Below, one piece after another: positions 52,921 to 63,564 of a stretch of DNA of 64,000 bases (within the stretch, counting starts at the first letter, position 1; each line of letters starts with the position of its first letter). Both the position numbers and the translations under genes were made by a program. This stretch comes from Lucinisca nassula. Its lineage: Eukaryota > Mollusca > Bivalvia > Lucinida > Lucinidae. The DNA lies in NCBI GenBank assembly GCA_963580285.1, contig OY757010.1:147980675-148044674 (forward strand), in the 5' to 3' direction. Below the pieces are notes generated by a model, which was given only the letters and a program-made list of their open reading frames with translations, had not been told where the DNA came from and ran no database searches.

Positions 52921-53315
52921 GAATTGACCAAAAACAGTGTCGGGAGAAAGAAAGAACCAATGTTGTATATGCAACATCCTTTGTCTGCCTAGGTGCAAAA
53001 GCCAAGTTACGTCTAAGAAATCCTAAAGTCCTGGTTGCTTTTGATGTTATTTCTGAAATGTGTTGACCCCAATCATGAGCATCAGTGATTGTGATACCTG
53101 AAGAATATGCAGTCGGTGTAGAGTTTCAAAAGAGAAGTGAAGGCAATGTCTGTCTGTGTTTATTAGTGTTTCACCGCTTCTTTAATCGGTGCACCCTCTT
53201 GGAGGTATAAGTTTAACGATAGAGAGCTCAAATCTATTGTGGTGCTTTCATTTACACGTGTGTGGCTTAACTTATTTATTTACACTGTATTTAAAATACT
53301 GTCTTTTCTGGATAG

Positions 53316-54581
53316 TCAGGTAGTGGACGCCCGCTTAAGGGCCACGATACGTCTCCTGTGTATTTTGGATAAGTACTCCCTTGTATACAGTTCCAGCAAC
53401 CCCAGCCTCTCGTCCCCCAAATCGTTGGTATTAAGGAGCACAGACGCATCCAATGTAATTTGAGTCAAGAATTCTGGGTCACTGAGCTGTGATGTCTGAT
53501 AATCTGTAATAACATGGCTTGCTGACAACCTGTCTCTGTAAGCTTTCCTCTCGGCTGATAAGAATTCACATTCACTAATAAAGTGCTGCCTGGTTTCAGG
53601 AGCAACTGCACACAATTTACAGTTAGGATTAACCGCGTGCTGATTAAAGGCAGCTCGATTTGCTTGAAGGATGTACGTACCCGTCAATAACTTACACTTA
53701 ATTTGTGCCCGTCTATTATCATGAACATTATCCCTAACAGTTGACCAAATATGGTGGCACTTGCCAATTTTCAGAACATTTGGGTTAAGATATTTAGTAG
53801 AGGTTTTATTTGCAATATCGGACTTCCAGAAGGACTCCACAATTTCATGTATTCTTTGGTTAAGTGTACGTTTCCATTCTGCTTTGGAAGGGGGATTGCT
53901 GATCAAATAAAATATTGATGGCAGCTCATACTGTTCAAGAATACTTTGAATATGAGTAAACATACTCTTTTGAGGCTTTTCTCTCATAATTAATTGCCTT
54001 TTTGCTATTTCTAGCTCAACTGAATTTGGGTTACTAATGATGCCAGCAAAGAGGTTAAGCAGGGTTTTGTGTAGCACAGCTTCCAGAGGCAAGATGCCAA
54101 GCATAGCCATACAGGCAGAGTTTGAGACATTGTCAGGTAGACCCTGAATTTGTTTCAGGCATTTTCTTTGAAAGCTTTCGAGAATCTCAATATCTCTCTT
54201 TTTAAGCAATTGAACATCGAGACCATACAGGAGTCTCGGAACAACAAAAGTCGACCATACGTGACCGTTCTGGGCAGCTTTTACCCCATTGGCCCCATGG
54301 AACCCAGCCCCCATTAAGGAGTAAGCAGTCTTCCGACCCAAAGAGATTCTTCCTGTTATATCAGCACTTCCGGACGTATTCCTAACAATGCCTAGATGTG
54401 TGGCGGAATCTGTCACATCAACCCTATTCCCTGAGAGAAAAAGATCCATTTCGAGAACTTGCCTTTTCTTATAACTGTACCATAATAGATGACTTTTTGT
54501 AGGATGGACACAATATCGTTCTCGGTTTGCACTGTGTTCTACATCCCATACCATCACTTGCCTTGCATGTCTGTCTGACAC
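53316..54581 (-). CDS. LINE A ORF2, C-terminal part (421 codons)
   Basis: Continuation of the RT protein after a one-base frame break at 54554-54581. It begins around VMVWDVEHSANRERYCVHPTKSH, the segment just after RT motif C, and includes DSATHLGIVRNTSGSADITGRISLGRKTAY and PRLLYGLDVQLLKKRDIEILE. A distal C-x2-C-x7-H-x4-C knuckle (CKLCAVAPETRQHFISEC, about residues 321-338) probably binds nucleic acid. The annotated methionine is not a real start. No internal stops. The 3' UTR lies toward 53100. LINEs of this kind are copied by target-primed reverse transcription. Confidence 0.85.
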   Translation of the reverse strand: MSDRHARQVMVWDVEHSANRERYCVHPTKSHLLWYSYKKRQVLEMDLFLSGNRVDVTDSATHLGIVRNTSGSADITGRISLGRKTAYSLMGAGFHGANGVKAAQNGHVWSTFVVPRLLYGLDVQLLKKRDIEILESFQRKCLKQIQGLPDNVSNSACMAMLGILPLEAVLHKTLLNLFAGIISNPNSVELEIAKRQLIMREKPQKSMFTHIQSILEQYELPSIFYLISNPPSKAEWKRTLNQRIHEIVESFWKSDIANKTSTKYLNPNVLKIGKCHHIWSTVRDNVHDNRRAQIKCKLLTGTYILQANRAAFNQHAVNPNCKLCAVAPETRQHFISECEFLSAERKAYRDRLSASHVITDYQTSQLSDPEFLTQITLDASVLLNTNDLGDERLGLLELYTREYLSKIHRRRIVALKRASTT

Positions 54582-56782
54582 TGTGCCAGAAGCGCCAAAT
54601 CATCGGCAACAAGTATGTGCGGTATGCTGATGGATCCTATTATCATTCCTGGATACCTGTTCTCCAACTGCAACAGCAAGGGATTATTATATCTCTTGTA
54701 ATGTCCCGTTGAGAGGACTCCACCCTGTCTGACTCCTTGTCTGATGTTGATCGGCTCTGAGAACTCACCCGCCCATTTAACTCTTGAAGAGCAGTCCGAG
54801 TAAAGATCTTTCAATAATAGCCAGTCGTCGCCCTGGACCCCATCCAAGTACAGCTTCCGAAGGAGTGAATTGTGATCCACAACATCAAACGCCTTCTGTG
54901 TGTCTAAAGTTGTAAGGAACAGATCCTGTTTACAGTTAGCTGCTTCCAAAATGCACTCAGAAAGAATCAATGCTGCATTTACTGAAGAACATCCAGAAGT
55001 AAAACCTTTCTGCAACTTGGACTGTGAATCTTGGAATATAGCAGTATGTCTACTATTAAGGATATGTTCAAGTATCTTCAGTAGTACTGGCGTAACAGTT
55101 ATACCTCTATAGTTGCCTGGGTTGGAGGGGTCTCCTTTCTTATAGATAGGTGTCAGGATTCCTTCCTTCAGAACAGCAGATATCGTTCCAGAATCAACGA
55201 GGTAATTCAGCAAACTGGTGAGAAAGTCTGTTACTTCAAGGCTAGCCAGCTTATAGTGTTCACTGGTGAGTCCCATAATATCCACAGCTTTGTTATTATT
55301 TAGCCGTTTCATGGCTGTACGTACTTCACTTTCCATGATGGGGGCGATAGGAGAGTTCTCTTTCCTACACATGGACTCAATGCACTCCACGTCAGCATCC
55401 ACCATCTGTTTATACTGATTGTCAAAGCTCGGATTATCCAGGGGTGTGGCCAGGGTTTGAAAGTGGGTAGCCCATCCTTGTCTTATCTCCTCTGGTGTTT
55501 CCCTATCAACATCATTGACTCTCAAGGACAGCAGTTGTGGGTTTGAGCTCTTTCGTTGTTGTCTGATCAGCTTATAGAACACCCTTGAGTCGTTCTCGGC
55601 GGCCATGATCTCCTCGGTCTTCTCTCTCCGTATCCTGGCTGCTTCCTGCCTCTGTTCTTTCCTCAGGTCTTTCTTTGCAAGCTTCATCTTCTGAACCGAT
55701 TCACTCAAAGGGTCTCTAGGGGAACCAGATTTCTGCCACTCCCACCAGGCTAGACGGGAAGCCTTAACCGCTTGGTATATTCTGGTTGACCATGGTCTGG
55801 CTCTAAATTCCTTTGCCGTAATCTCCGGTTTGAATTTCGGAATACTGTCAAGAGTTGCCTGCTTTAACACTGCACATAGGTGGCTCAGAGGTTGTAGGAT
55901 GTCAAAGGTGCTAGTCAAAGTTGGTACGAAGGTGTCAAAAGGAAGTAGAAGTCTTTGTACTGTGTCCTGGAACACATCAGTATTACACTTGTCCCATTTC
56001 GGTTTACATACAATTCTAACTGGATATTTCTGCACGTCCCCAACAGAGACACTGAAAGATCCCAAGACCGGAATATGATCTGAAGTGTTTGTTGAATTTC
56101 TATCCATCACACCAGCAGATGTCAAAATCTCACTTCCAATGGCGTTACAGAGAATATAATCGATTTCAGCCCGATCTGACTTGTTAGGATGAAAGAACGT
56201 ATTCCCACTTTCCTGTTTACAAACTAGGGCATTGAATTGGACAAATTCCTTCAAGAGAGTGTCTTGATTATTTCCCTTCCTTTGGGAGAGTGAAGCATTC
56301 ATATCTCCTAGAATGAAAAAAGCATGAGAGTTGCTGTATGTAGTTAGGATCTCTTCCAACTGGTCAAGAATGTGTAAATATTCCTCCGCATCTGTGGAAG
56401 CACTTTTTGAGTTCCTACTTGGCATGTACACACAGCACAGGCACAATGGTGGAGAAGTAAGCACTTCAATGGCCACAATCCTGTTCCCTCCCACAGGAAG
56501 CTTCTTCACTGTAATATCCAGGTTATTCCTGTAAAGAATGGTAACTCCGCCATAGCCACGGGGCTTCTGTGATGGGGGCAGAGGATTGCCGTCATCCACT
56601 GCTTTGGAGTGAGCTAAGTGTGAAGGAAATTTCTTTTCCAGGTCCTGTAGTTGAAAATTAAAAAGCCAATGCTCCTGGATGGCCAGGAAGTCACAATCTT
56701 GTAGAAGTTTTTTAACAAAAACCGCGTTGCTTTCAATGTTCTTAACGTTAAGAGTAGCTATCGTTAAAGGCTTCTTCTCCAA
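54554..56782 (-). CDS. LINE A ORF2: endonuclease and reverse transcriptase (742 codons)
   Basis: The N-terminal APE-type endonuclease (about 1-245) shows IATLNVKN, FLAIQEHWL, GYGGVTILYR, FILGDMNASL, RAEIDYILC and TSDHIPVLG (the DH pair). RT (about 490-740): LKEGILTPIYKKGDPSNPGNYR, KLQKGFTSGCSS, motif A LTTLDTQKAFDVVDHNSL, motif B NIRQGVRQGGVLST, motif C ILVADDLALLA, with the catalytic DD intact in a VADD context. The frame runs without a stop for 742 codons, then breaks by one base just after motif C into the next frame. ORF1 overlaps its start by 19 bp, consistent with coupled translation. The least damaged coding sequence in the window. Confidence 0.9.
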   Translation of the reverse strand: MEKKPLTIATLNVKNIESNAVFVKKLLQDCDFLAIQEHWLFNFQLQDLEKKFPSHLAHSKAVDDGNPLPPSQKPRGYGGVTILYRNNLDITVKKLPVGGNRIVAIEVLTSPPLCLCCVYMPSRNSKSASTDAEEYLHILDQLEEILTTYSNSHAFFILGDMNASLSQRKGNNQDTLLKEFVQFNALVCKQESGNTFFHPNKSDRAEIDYILCNAIGSEILTSAGVMDRNSTNTSDHIPVLGSFSVSVGDVQKYPVRIVCKPKWDKCNTDVFQDTVQRLLLPFDTFVPTLTSTFDILQPLSHLCAVLKQATLDSIPKFKPEITAKEFRARPWSTRIYQAVKASRLAWWEWQKSGSPRDPLSESVQKMKLAKKDLRKEQRQEAARIRREKTEEIMAAENDSRVFYKLIRQQRKSSNPQLLSLRVNDVDRETPEEIRQGWATHFQTLATPLDNPSFDNQYKQMVDADVECIESMCRKENSPIAPIMESEVRTAMKRLNNNKAVDIMGLTSEHYKLASLEVTDFLTSLLNYLVDSGTISAVLKEGILTPIYKKGDPSNPGNYRGITVTPVLLKILEHILNSRHTAIFQDSQSKLQKGFTSGCSSVNAALILSECILEAANCKQDLFLTTLDTQKAFDVVDHNSLLRKLYLDGVQGDDWLLLKDLYSDCSSRVKWAGEFSEPINIRQGVRQGGVLSTGHYKRYNNPLLLQLENRYPGMIIGSISIPHILVADDLALLAQCQTDMQGK

Positions 56783-58585
56783 GTCTTTTCCGAGGCTCGG
56801 CCTGTTCCTAAAAAAGGCTTCTGTGTATTATCCTCACAACCAACAGTCAGATTACTGTCAGCAGGGTTCAGGTTTCCAGCTGTTGTGTACTTAGATGGGA
56901 CTAGTTGGGAAGGGAAAGCATCTGAGTCCTGTTTTGATGTAGACACAGCAATTTTATCATCATCATCCATGATTGTATGTCCTCCGTTGTCCGGGATATT
57001 CGTCTGTTCGCCAGAGGGATCAGCTGATTCCCCACACCCCTCTAGTATGGTTGAGTTAGAGTCCTCCTCCATAATTTGAGATCTAGAATTGACTGGGTCA
57101 ACTAAGTTATTGCTCCTCGCATGATGATCACGTTCTCTACTAGAGACATGAGTCACTGTAACATCCTCTGGCTCATTTTCTTTAGTCAAATCCATTACCA
57201 ACTTTGTTTCCACATTGTTGTTGCTTGTCATATGAGTGTCTGTTGGTCTTTGTGAATTCGTGTGAGGTCTAGAAGCCCTGTTAACATTTCCCCTATGAAC
57301 AAGACTTTGACCCTGAAGACCGCTTACCCCATACTGTGTAGGGAAAGTCCCAATCCCATAGTTCCCAGGGTATTGATGAGACCCAGTTGCACCCCCCTGA
57401 TGAAGCCCGCCCGTGCCAGCATGTGGACGGCCAACAAAGCCCCCTCGATGAATTATATGGGGATTGGAGACAGGCATCATGTGACTAGCATGGCCATAAG
57501 CATTGGCCGGGTTATGGGGCATAGCTTGTGCAGTGGGAGAGAAAAACTGGGAGGCTCCATATAATTGAGAGCCATTAAATGGACCATGTGGTCCTTGGAC
57601 ATAATTCGATGGATACATTCCAGGTACCGGGTAAGTATGGTGTGGCAACTGGGTAGGTTGGACAATGGGGTTATACATTGTGGGATGCCTATAGCTTTGA
57701 TGGTTGACAGGAAAATTTGGGACCATACCACATGGTGCTAACTGAGCAGCCATAGCAGGGGGCGTGCAACCCCAACCCAGAGTAGGGGTTACCCAGTAGG
57801 TTTGTCAAGCCGCCCAGGACAGACACATCAGTCAGCTGCTTGTGGAACAAAACATTTTCTATATTCTGCAATCTTGACCTGAGTTGCTCCAACTCGACTT
57901 TATGGATGCTATATCTCAATGACGCAATTTCCCGCTCCAACTCGGACTGGGGGGGCACAGGGATACTGACCAGTAATGATTTGATGGGGTGTACCCTCTG
58001 ACAGTGAGTGAACCGCCTCATTAGGCTGAACTTTATCCCCTCCCCCCAACAGTTTTTCTCTTCTTAAAATTCTATTTGAATTTTGCAGTTCATTTATTTG
58101 AGTTTCCATGTTACTAATCATAGAACGGGCCAGTTTCAGCTGTTCATCTTGTTCAGAGTCCTTCAATTTCTGTTTCTCCCCCTCTTAGTTTGCTTACCAG
58201 ATTTGGAGTTTTTAAGTTGGAGGTCTTCCCCTGTCCGAGATGTAGCAGGAACCTTTTTTGAACCAGGATGCCCCCTGTCCACTTGAAGATCTGGCTTACT
58301 GTTTTCAGTTGGATGAGTCTGAGGAAGAGTACCTGAAGCATTGGGCGACCTACTTAGGTTTTGAGCTCCTGTGTTTGAAGTCAGGTCTCTGGCAGCTTGG
58401 CCTGAGACAGAATTTCCTTGCCTGACATGCGGAGTGGGGTCTATCAGTGATCCCATAGGGTGATGCTCAGTTTTTGTATGACTTGGGGGTGGACTGACTA
58501 ACAAAGTAGAAGTAAAACAAAGATCAGGAATTGATACAATTAACTTACTCCACCCATAAAAGACACCAAAGGGAAAGAAATACAA
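56764..58585 (-). pseudogene. LINE A ORF1, distal part (coiled coil and low-complexity tail)
   Basis: Frames 58585-58163, 58166-57909, 58021-57689 and 57753-56764 join through single-base shifts into one protein. It has a polar Ser/Thr-rich segment, then coiled coil in two parts (DEQLKLARSMISNMETQINE and SELEREIASLRYSIHKVELE, with heptad-spaced L/I), then a long Pro/Gly/His/Asn-rich stretch (57680-57250) and an acidic end that overlaps the ORF2 start. The order coiled coil then disordered tail is what LINE ORF1 proteins use to trimerise and bind RNA. Three frameshifts mean either decay or assembly errors. Confidence 0.75.
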
Positions 58586-58755
58586 ACATTAAGCGACCAG
58601 ACCATAATGGAAACCTAAACAAAAGAAGGCCATAAGGACAGTTACTTTCCCACAAAATGGCCATATGGCCATCCAAAATTAAAAGACACAAGTGATACAC
58701 ACACTAAGGAACAAACAACAACATAAATAAATCGCCACAGAAGATCCGCCTTGAA
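58505..58755 (-). mobile_element. PLE 3' tail, type 1, inserted in LINE A ORF1
   Basis: From AAGTAGAAGTAAAAC (58505) to AGATCCGCCTTGA (58755). It disrupts ORF1 between HGAVSGLQ and the VSPPPSHTKT segment, so the apparent ends of the two flanking frames are PLE sequence. No clear target duplication. Confidence 0.88.
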
Positions 58756-59947
58756 GGCCACTTACTGCTCCATGTTTCACATGGGTCTGTTCTGACAGCG
58801 AAGCATTTAAAGATACATGTAAGGACTTTGGTTGGGTCTGTTCTGTTCTATTGTCATTTTGGACAACATTTGTAGATACATTTGGAATACTCTCTTGGGG
58901 GTTTCTATTCTCGTAAGAGAAAAGGGCAGAATCCTCAGTATCTTGACATTGCTGCTCAAAAAGGCATGAAAGACAACGATATGGGTTTACAGGACTGTCA
59001 TGCTTCTTCGCCTCTTCCTCAGATAGGGTTTCACACTCATAGTGAAACACATTTTCACAAGAATCACAGTACAGCCCACTGGGGCCCACCGTTTTTGAAC
59101 AAGATGGACAGGTGGCATAGTCATAATCACACTCCTCAGCATCTGGGGGGTGGCCATTGTCCTGCTTGCCTGCGTCAACATCCCTTGTGGTTGCGCCTGT
59201 CGGTGACCGAGGGGAACTGCCAGGTATACTTGCGCAATCGCCATCAGGCCCCCGAGAGGCACAACCGTCCATGGAACTTAGGCCCCCAGATATCAAGGAG
59301 TATAGTTCTCTATCCATATTTGAAACATCTTCATTTGCCAAGATAATGGCTGATATCAACTGATGTTCTTTGAGAAACAGATGTGCATCCTTCCCATTTA
59401 CCATGATTTTGGACTGGGTGTGGTACAGATTAATAGTATACTTTAACCTATTACTACTCTTGAGATAGACCTTAATTACTGTTTCAACCAAAGCCCCTAT
59501 GTTATCAGTACAGTCTTTGTAGGTAACCCTAAAATTATTGTCAGGGCAGTCCTTAACCAGTTCCATATGATGGACCAGCGAATTTCTATACAATTCATAC
59601 ATAGCCGCCGAGAACATATATATGTAGTTCCCTGTTTTGCATTCAGACACAACTTTATACTCTGTAGTACATGCATCAAGCTTTTTTTTCATAGCCTTAT
59701 TTATGTTCAGGGTATAACCTTTCTGCAATATATTGCTATCATTTTTATCAGCAGACTGAGGGTTTGCCATGTCAGCATAGTTAAGCCTCTGTAGATTTCT
59801 AGCACTTCTCCTTGATGTAAGTGACATATTGAAAAAATAACTTTGGGTCCTGTGGGTGCCAGGACACCAGACTCTGAGACAAGAACACAAGATAAAAGTG
59901 AAACTAAGAATAAAGAAAACAACCTTTGTGTATCTTAGAGGATGCAT
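58756..59947 (-). pseudogene. LINE A ORF1, N-terminal part with PHD-type zinc finger
   Basis: A more likely start than the first methionine is MSLTSRRSARNLQ (59827), which removes a spurious hydrophobic lead. Residues after that include a conserved block KYTINLYHTQSKIMVNGKDAHLFLKEH (VNGKDA-type motif found in ORF1 proteins of several invertebrate LINEs). A PHD/treble-clef finger follows: CPSCSKTVGPSGLYCDSCENVFHYEC...YRCLSC, with Cys/His spacing C-x2-C-x9-C-x2-C-x4-H-x2-C. Likely role: RNA or chromatin binding by the LINE particle. Interrupted by a PLE tail 150 codons after the finger. Confidence 0.83.
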
Positions 59948-61080
59948 TTAAGAAGGTAATCTACTCACAAAGCTAAAATAAGCCATTTTGGAAGCTGGGC
60001 TACTTTTAAAAAATGATTTAAATTCAGGGATAAAAATTATCTATTTAAGATAAAGGTGAGATGAATTGTGGTTTAAATCTATAAAAATGGAATAGTATGC
60101 ACTAAAATATACTCTAAAACCGGGCACTTAAAAGTTTTCTAAATAAAAATTCACAATAAAAGACAACCGGCTAGTCAGTTTGGTCAAAGTATATTTTGAG
60201 CTGCCTGTCTACGATCGACACACAATGCAAAGTCTATACCGCAGTCTCAGACCTCCCACCAATGGAATTAGCGACACACAATGCTGCTGGAGTTCCTTGC
60301 AGAGGTAGTAATGGTCTCTTGGTATGGCTGGGGTCACTTACCGGGGACAAAACACAGAGTAAGGGAGATTTGTCTAAGTCCGGAGAACCTAAGTTTTCGA
60401 ATTTCATTCGAATGCTGTTATAGATGTGGAGAACTGAACTCCTAAAGGTATTATTGAGTTCTTTTCAGACTCTTTCTGGCCAATTGCCCAAGGACCTTGG
60501 GGAAAACTTCACCAAACCAGAAAATTCAAGATGGCGGTTTGTCCTTGCTGGAGTCCTTGAATGACGCAATTTCTGTTTTCGCCAGGTTTTTGCCACTTGA
60601 CAGCACGATACAGTTTTTTTTAACTAGCCACAACTTATATACACGTGTTTATAACAAAGTCCACCACCACAACTTAAAAATTAAACAGTGTAAAATATAA
60701 AATTTTAAAGTTGTTCTTATTCGTGAGCTCTAAAAAAACACGTCTTCCCTCCACCAGTGCCCGGATGACAATTTCCTGGGGACTATAAAATTCGGTGGTT
60801 CGTATGCCCCCGAGAAACTGCGCAGATATGAACTTTTAAACAACATTACCATTATCGCCTTTGTTAAAAACTTCCTGTTTTGGAATAAAAAAGTAATTTT
60901 CTACATGTGTATATTTGGTCAATGCAAAGAACAGCAAATCAACAACTGTTGTGACAGCAAAGTGTTCAAAGCATTCACAGAAATATCCAACAATTATCCT
61001 CAGTTCTGGTAATGAGTTAGGAAATAGGGTTCCGTTCTGCAGTATATCCCATTTTCTCTTATCTCCGTTCACTCTCATAA
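59948..61080. other. No gene; possible LINE A 5' leader
   Basis: Lies upstream of LINE A ORF1 on its coding strand. 60180-60560 is GC-richer than its surroundings and could be the element's 5' UTR, but there is no second copy here to define the end. The frames are short and unmotivated. Confidence 0.4.
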
Positions 61081-61084
61081 CTCA

Positions 61085-61145
61085 CCCTCTTCTATCTATC
61101 TGTCTACTGATACTGTGTCGGTCACATTTGACCACCATAATTAAT
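61085..61145 (-). mobile_element. Very short LINE 3' tail
   Basis: TCTATCTATCTGTCTACTGA then GTCGGTCACATTTGACC matches, in the same orientation, the 3' end of the LINE at 50830-50870 including its tetranucleotide tail. Confidence 0.6.
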
Positions 61146-61224
61146 TTTTAGAGGTTATGTAGCATAGGGTAAGGCATTGCACCTGTTGCAAGATTCCCTA
61201 TGAGTAATTGTGTGTTTTACATCC

Positions 61225-61450
61225 CACCAACAGCTGTGTGGTGTGTGATAGCCCAGTGGTTAGTGCACTTGCCTCTGATGCTAGAGGCCCCTGGTTTGAT
61301 CCCCAGCAGTGTCTTGTAATCATTTGCAGAGCTGAATACCATAAAGTGCACCATCCTTTGGATCGGGTCGTTAACTGAAGGCCTCTCAGGGAATTTCAAA
61401 GTGCAACTTTGGGGCCGGATGTCCCCTAGTTTTCCCAATTTAGAGACAGA
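61225..61450 (+). mobile_element. tRNA-derived SINE, family T1, sense copy
   Basis: A box GTGATAGCCCAGTGGTTAG (61245), B box GGTTTGATCCCC (61294), body AAAGTGCACCATCCTTTGG and GGGTCGTTAACTGAAGGCC. Same family as 10960-11186 and 62560-62800. Confidence 0.82.
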
Positions 61451-62394
61451 TATTCCCAAATTTTATAACAAAATATCAGCATTTGCGTTAGCGCAAAAAA
61501 ATGCATCTGGGACACGATTTCACTAGCGCTGGGCGTGAAAAAAATACCGTCTGCAACCACAGGACACAAGGTAACTTTTATTATGTGCTGCCTTTTGTGT
61601 CCAAAGACGACGAGGTGACATCTGAGTAGCTCGATAGGGCGCTAATTTTATCTGCTATTAGAGATGAATAGCAGTAAATAGCATGCATCGCATGCGGCCC
61701 ATCTCAGATTACTATAGATAAATGAGTAATTAGAAATGAAAATCACTACCTTAACCTCCCTACTGTCGGTACGGTAGTGAATGGAAAAGATCTTCGCAAT
61801 GTAGCAGTGAATACGTGATTCACGTATCTACCTGTTGTGACGATCAGTCGTATTTTCCTATGGGAACAATGTCATAGAAAATTAAACTGATACATTTTCG
61901 TCACGCTCAAACCATTTCAAACTCCCGGTTTTATCTTAAGGAGTATTAAAACCGTTCTGAAATGTATATACACTACTTTCACTTTGTTGTTGACGCCATA
62001 CTTGTTGCTGGGTTCCGAATTTTTGCTGGTTTCCGTCACTGAATTTAAAGCGCAACACGAACGGCCGAGAAATCTATACATCGCGCGATAAGCGTTTTCC
62101 TCACCTCTTCATCTCTTCTCTCCTCTTAATTTTTAATCTTTTCTGCAACAAAACATTTATCTCTCGCATCTATTTTCACATTTAACGACTCACATCTTTT
62201 CTTTCAACCTTTAATTCAGGATTCAAGCAGTTTCAAAGAAGAATGTATTCCAAATACTTCACCGCTGGTACTAAATAACCCCGGCACTTCATGGCACCTT
62301 TATTTCTTTCTCTTTTTTCCAATGTCGCCTTAACAAACGGTGTATATTAGCAGACACACCAGTTTTGCAGTGCTGATTGCTTTTTTCCGGGGGG
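61451..62394. other. No gene seen
   Basis: Mixed sequence with a G-run at 62389-62406 at its right edge. Short frames only, no recognised repeat. Confidence 0.5.
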
Positions 62395-62525
62395 GGGGGG
62401 GGGGGGTCACGTGTACCCGTGTCACTGTGGGTCATTTTGTGTCGTCTCCCAGAGAAAGGGAGGAAGAGATAGTATCGGGGCAGATGAGAAAAGAGGAAAA
62501 TGCATGGAAGTGTAGAAACTAGTTT
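62395..62525. repeat. Dispersed repeat K, second copy
   Basis: GTGGGTCATTTTGTGTCGTC, CTCCCAGAGAAAGGGAGGAAG and GGAAGTGTAGAAAC match 10245-10375. In both places a T1 SINE on the minus strand follows within about 500 bp, so K and T1 may be parts of one larger repeat. Confidence 0.55.
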
Positions 62526-62559
62526 TGTAGTATGAAAGACTACACAGTAATCGTGTAAT

Positions 62560-62800
62560 TACGGTAGGGTTCCTTAACCTGCACACTACTGCACATGTGA
62601 TTTCTCTCCCTGCATAGGGGCATTCAGTTATCTTCCCGATCCGAAGAACAGAGCACTTTATGAGATTCATCTCTGCAAAAGATACCAATGTGATAGGACC
62701 GGGGTTCTGACACCAAAATTATCACCACCACCGGGGATCGAATTGGGGACCTCTAACACCAGAGGCAAGTGCACTCACGACTGAGCTATCACGCTCCACA
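62560..62800 (-). mobile_element. tRNA-derived SINE, family T1
   Basis: On the minus strand: GGAGCGTGATAGCTCAGTCG at 62799 (A box), GGTCCCCAATTCGATCCCC (B box), and the family body with GTGCTCTGTTCTTCGGATC. Confidence 0.8.
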
Positions 62801-62879
62801 TTCATCCATATAAGGATTTTAAGAGTGAATATAATTGTTATAACTATTTAATGAGTTAAATTTCTATTTACTTGTAATA

Positions 62880-63340
62880 TATTCAATGGCTATGCCATAC
62901 ATATATGGAAAACACCATCGTTCTTGGGCCCTGCTTATTCCTGGCATACATAAACGATCTGTGTGAGACCTGACTCTCTAAAAAGTAGAGCTCGCCTATT
63001 TGCTGACGACACAATTGCCTATCTCACTATCAACTCACCGTCAGATGCTGAAATTTTGCAAACCATCTCCATAAACTTGAAAATTTCGGAAAATCGTGGA
63101 GGGCTTTGGTGCAGTGGTGGCATATCGGATTTGTGATCGAGAGGTCGCGGGTTTAATCCTCGCGCTGACCAAAGTGTTGTGCCCTTGAGCAAGGCACTTC
63201 ATCCACATTGCTTAAAAAGTACTGGTTTCCACACAGGAAATCCTGCTCGTAAAGCTTAGCTAGCTGTGAGCGAGTAGCAGTAACAGGAGAAAAGAAGAAA
63301 CTGGTCCATGGAGTTCAAACCGGAAAAAAGTGAAGTCATT
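62880..63340 (+). pseudogene. LINE RT fragment interrupted by a SINE
   Basis: VLGPCLFLAYINDL (62920-62960), RLFADDTIAYL-like text with a frameshift (62993-63030), PSDAEILQ in another frame, then KSW at 63098. After the SINE the frame resumes with WSMEFKPEKSEVIRVSKN (63303 on). Only this 70-codon window of the palm remains. Confidence 0.72.
63100..63297 (+). mobile_element. tRNA-derived SINE, family T3, inside LINE fragment
   Basis: GGGCTTTGGTGCAGTGGTGG (A-box side), GGTCGCGGGTTTAATCCTCG (B box), core TTGTGCCCTTGAGCAAGGC, end GAGTAGCAGTAACAGGAG. Same family as 18695-19030. Host codons for KSW and WSMEF lie on either side. Confidence 0.82.
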
Positions 63341-63369
63341 CGTGTCTCCAAAAACAGTTCTATTGCCAT

Positions 63370-63456
63370 ATAAACATGTACACTCCATATTTTCCAGTTC
63401 CGTGGTGTATTCCTTGCTTCCAAAGGATAATCCTTTCTAGAACAAATTTATTTCTG
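63370..63456 (+). mobile_element. Truncated retrozyme-like repeat R5
   Basis: ACATGTACACTCCATATTTTCC to AACAAATTTATTT matches the first 85 bp of the R1/R3 unit just after the cleavage point. No hammerhead remains. It interrupts the LINE fragment. Confidence 0.7.
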
Positions 63457-63564
63457 AGTCAATGTCAGTGGAAATATCATAAATGTGCAGGGAGAAAAAA
63501 GTGGACAAAGAACAGTCCTTTGTTGGACCCAAGACAAAATGAGCCCACTCTCAAGATTCACCAC

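Noticed and set aside
57262..57564. 100-codon plus-strand frame
   Set aside because: Opposite the low-complexity part of LINE A ORF1; no independent support.
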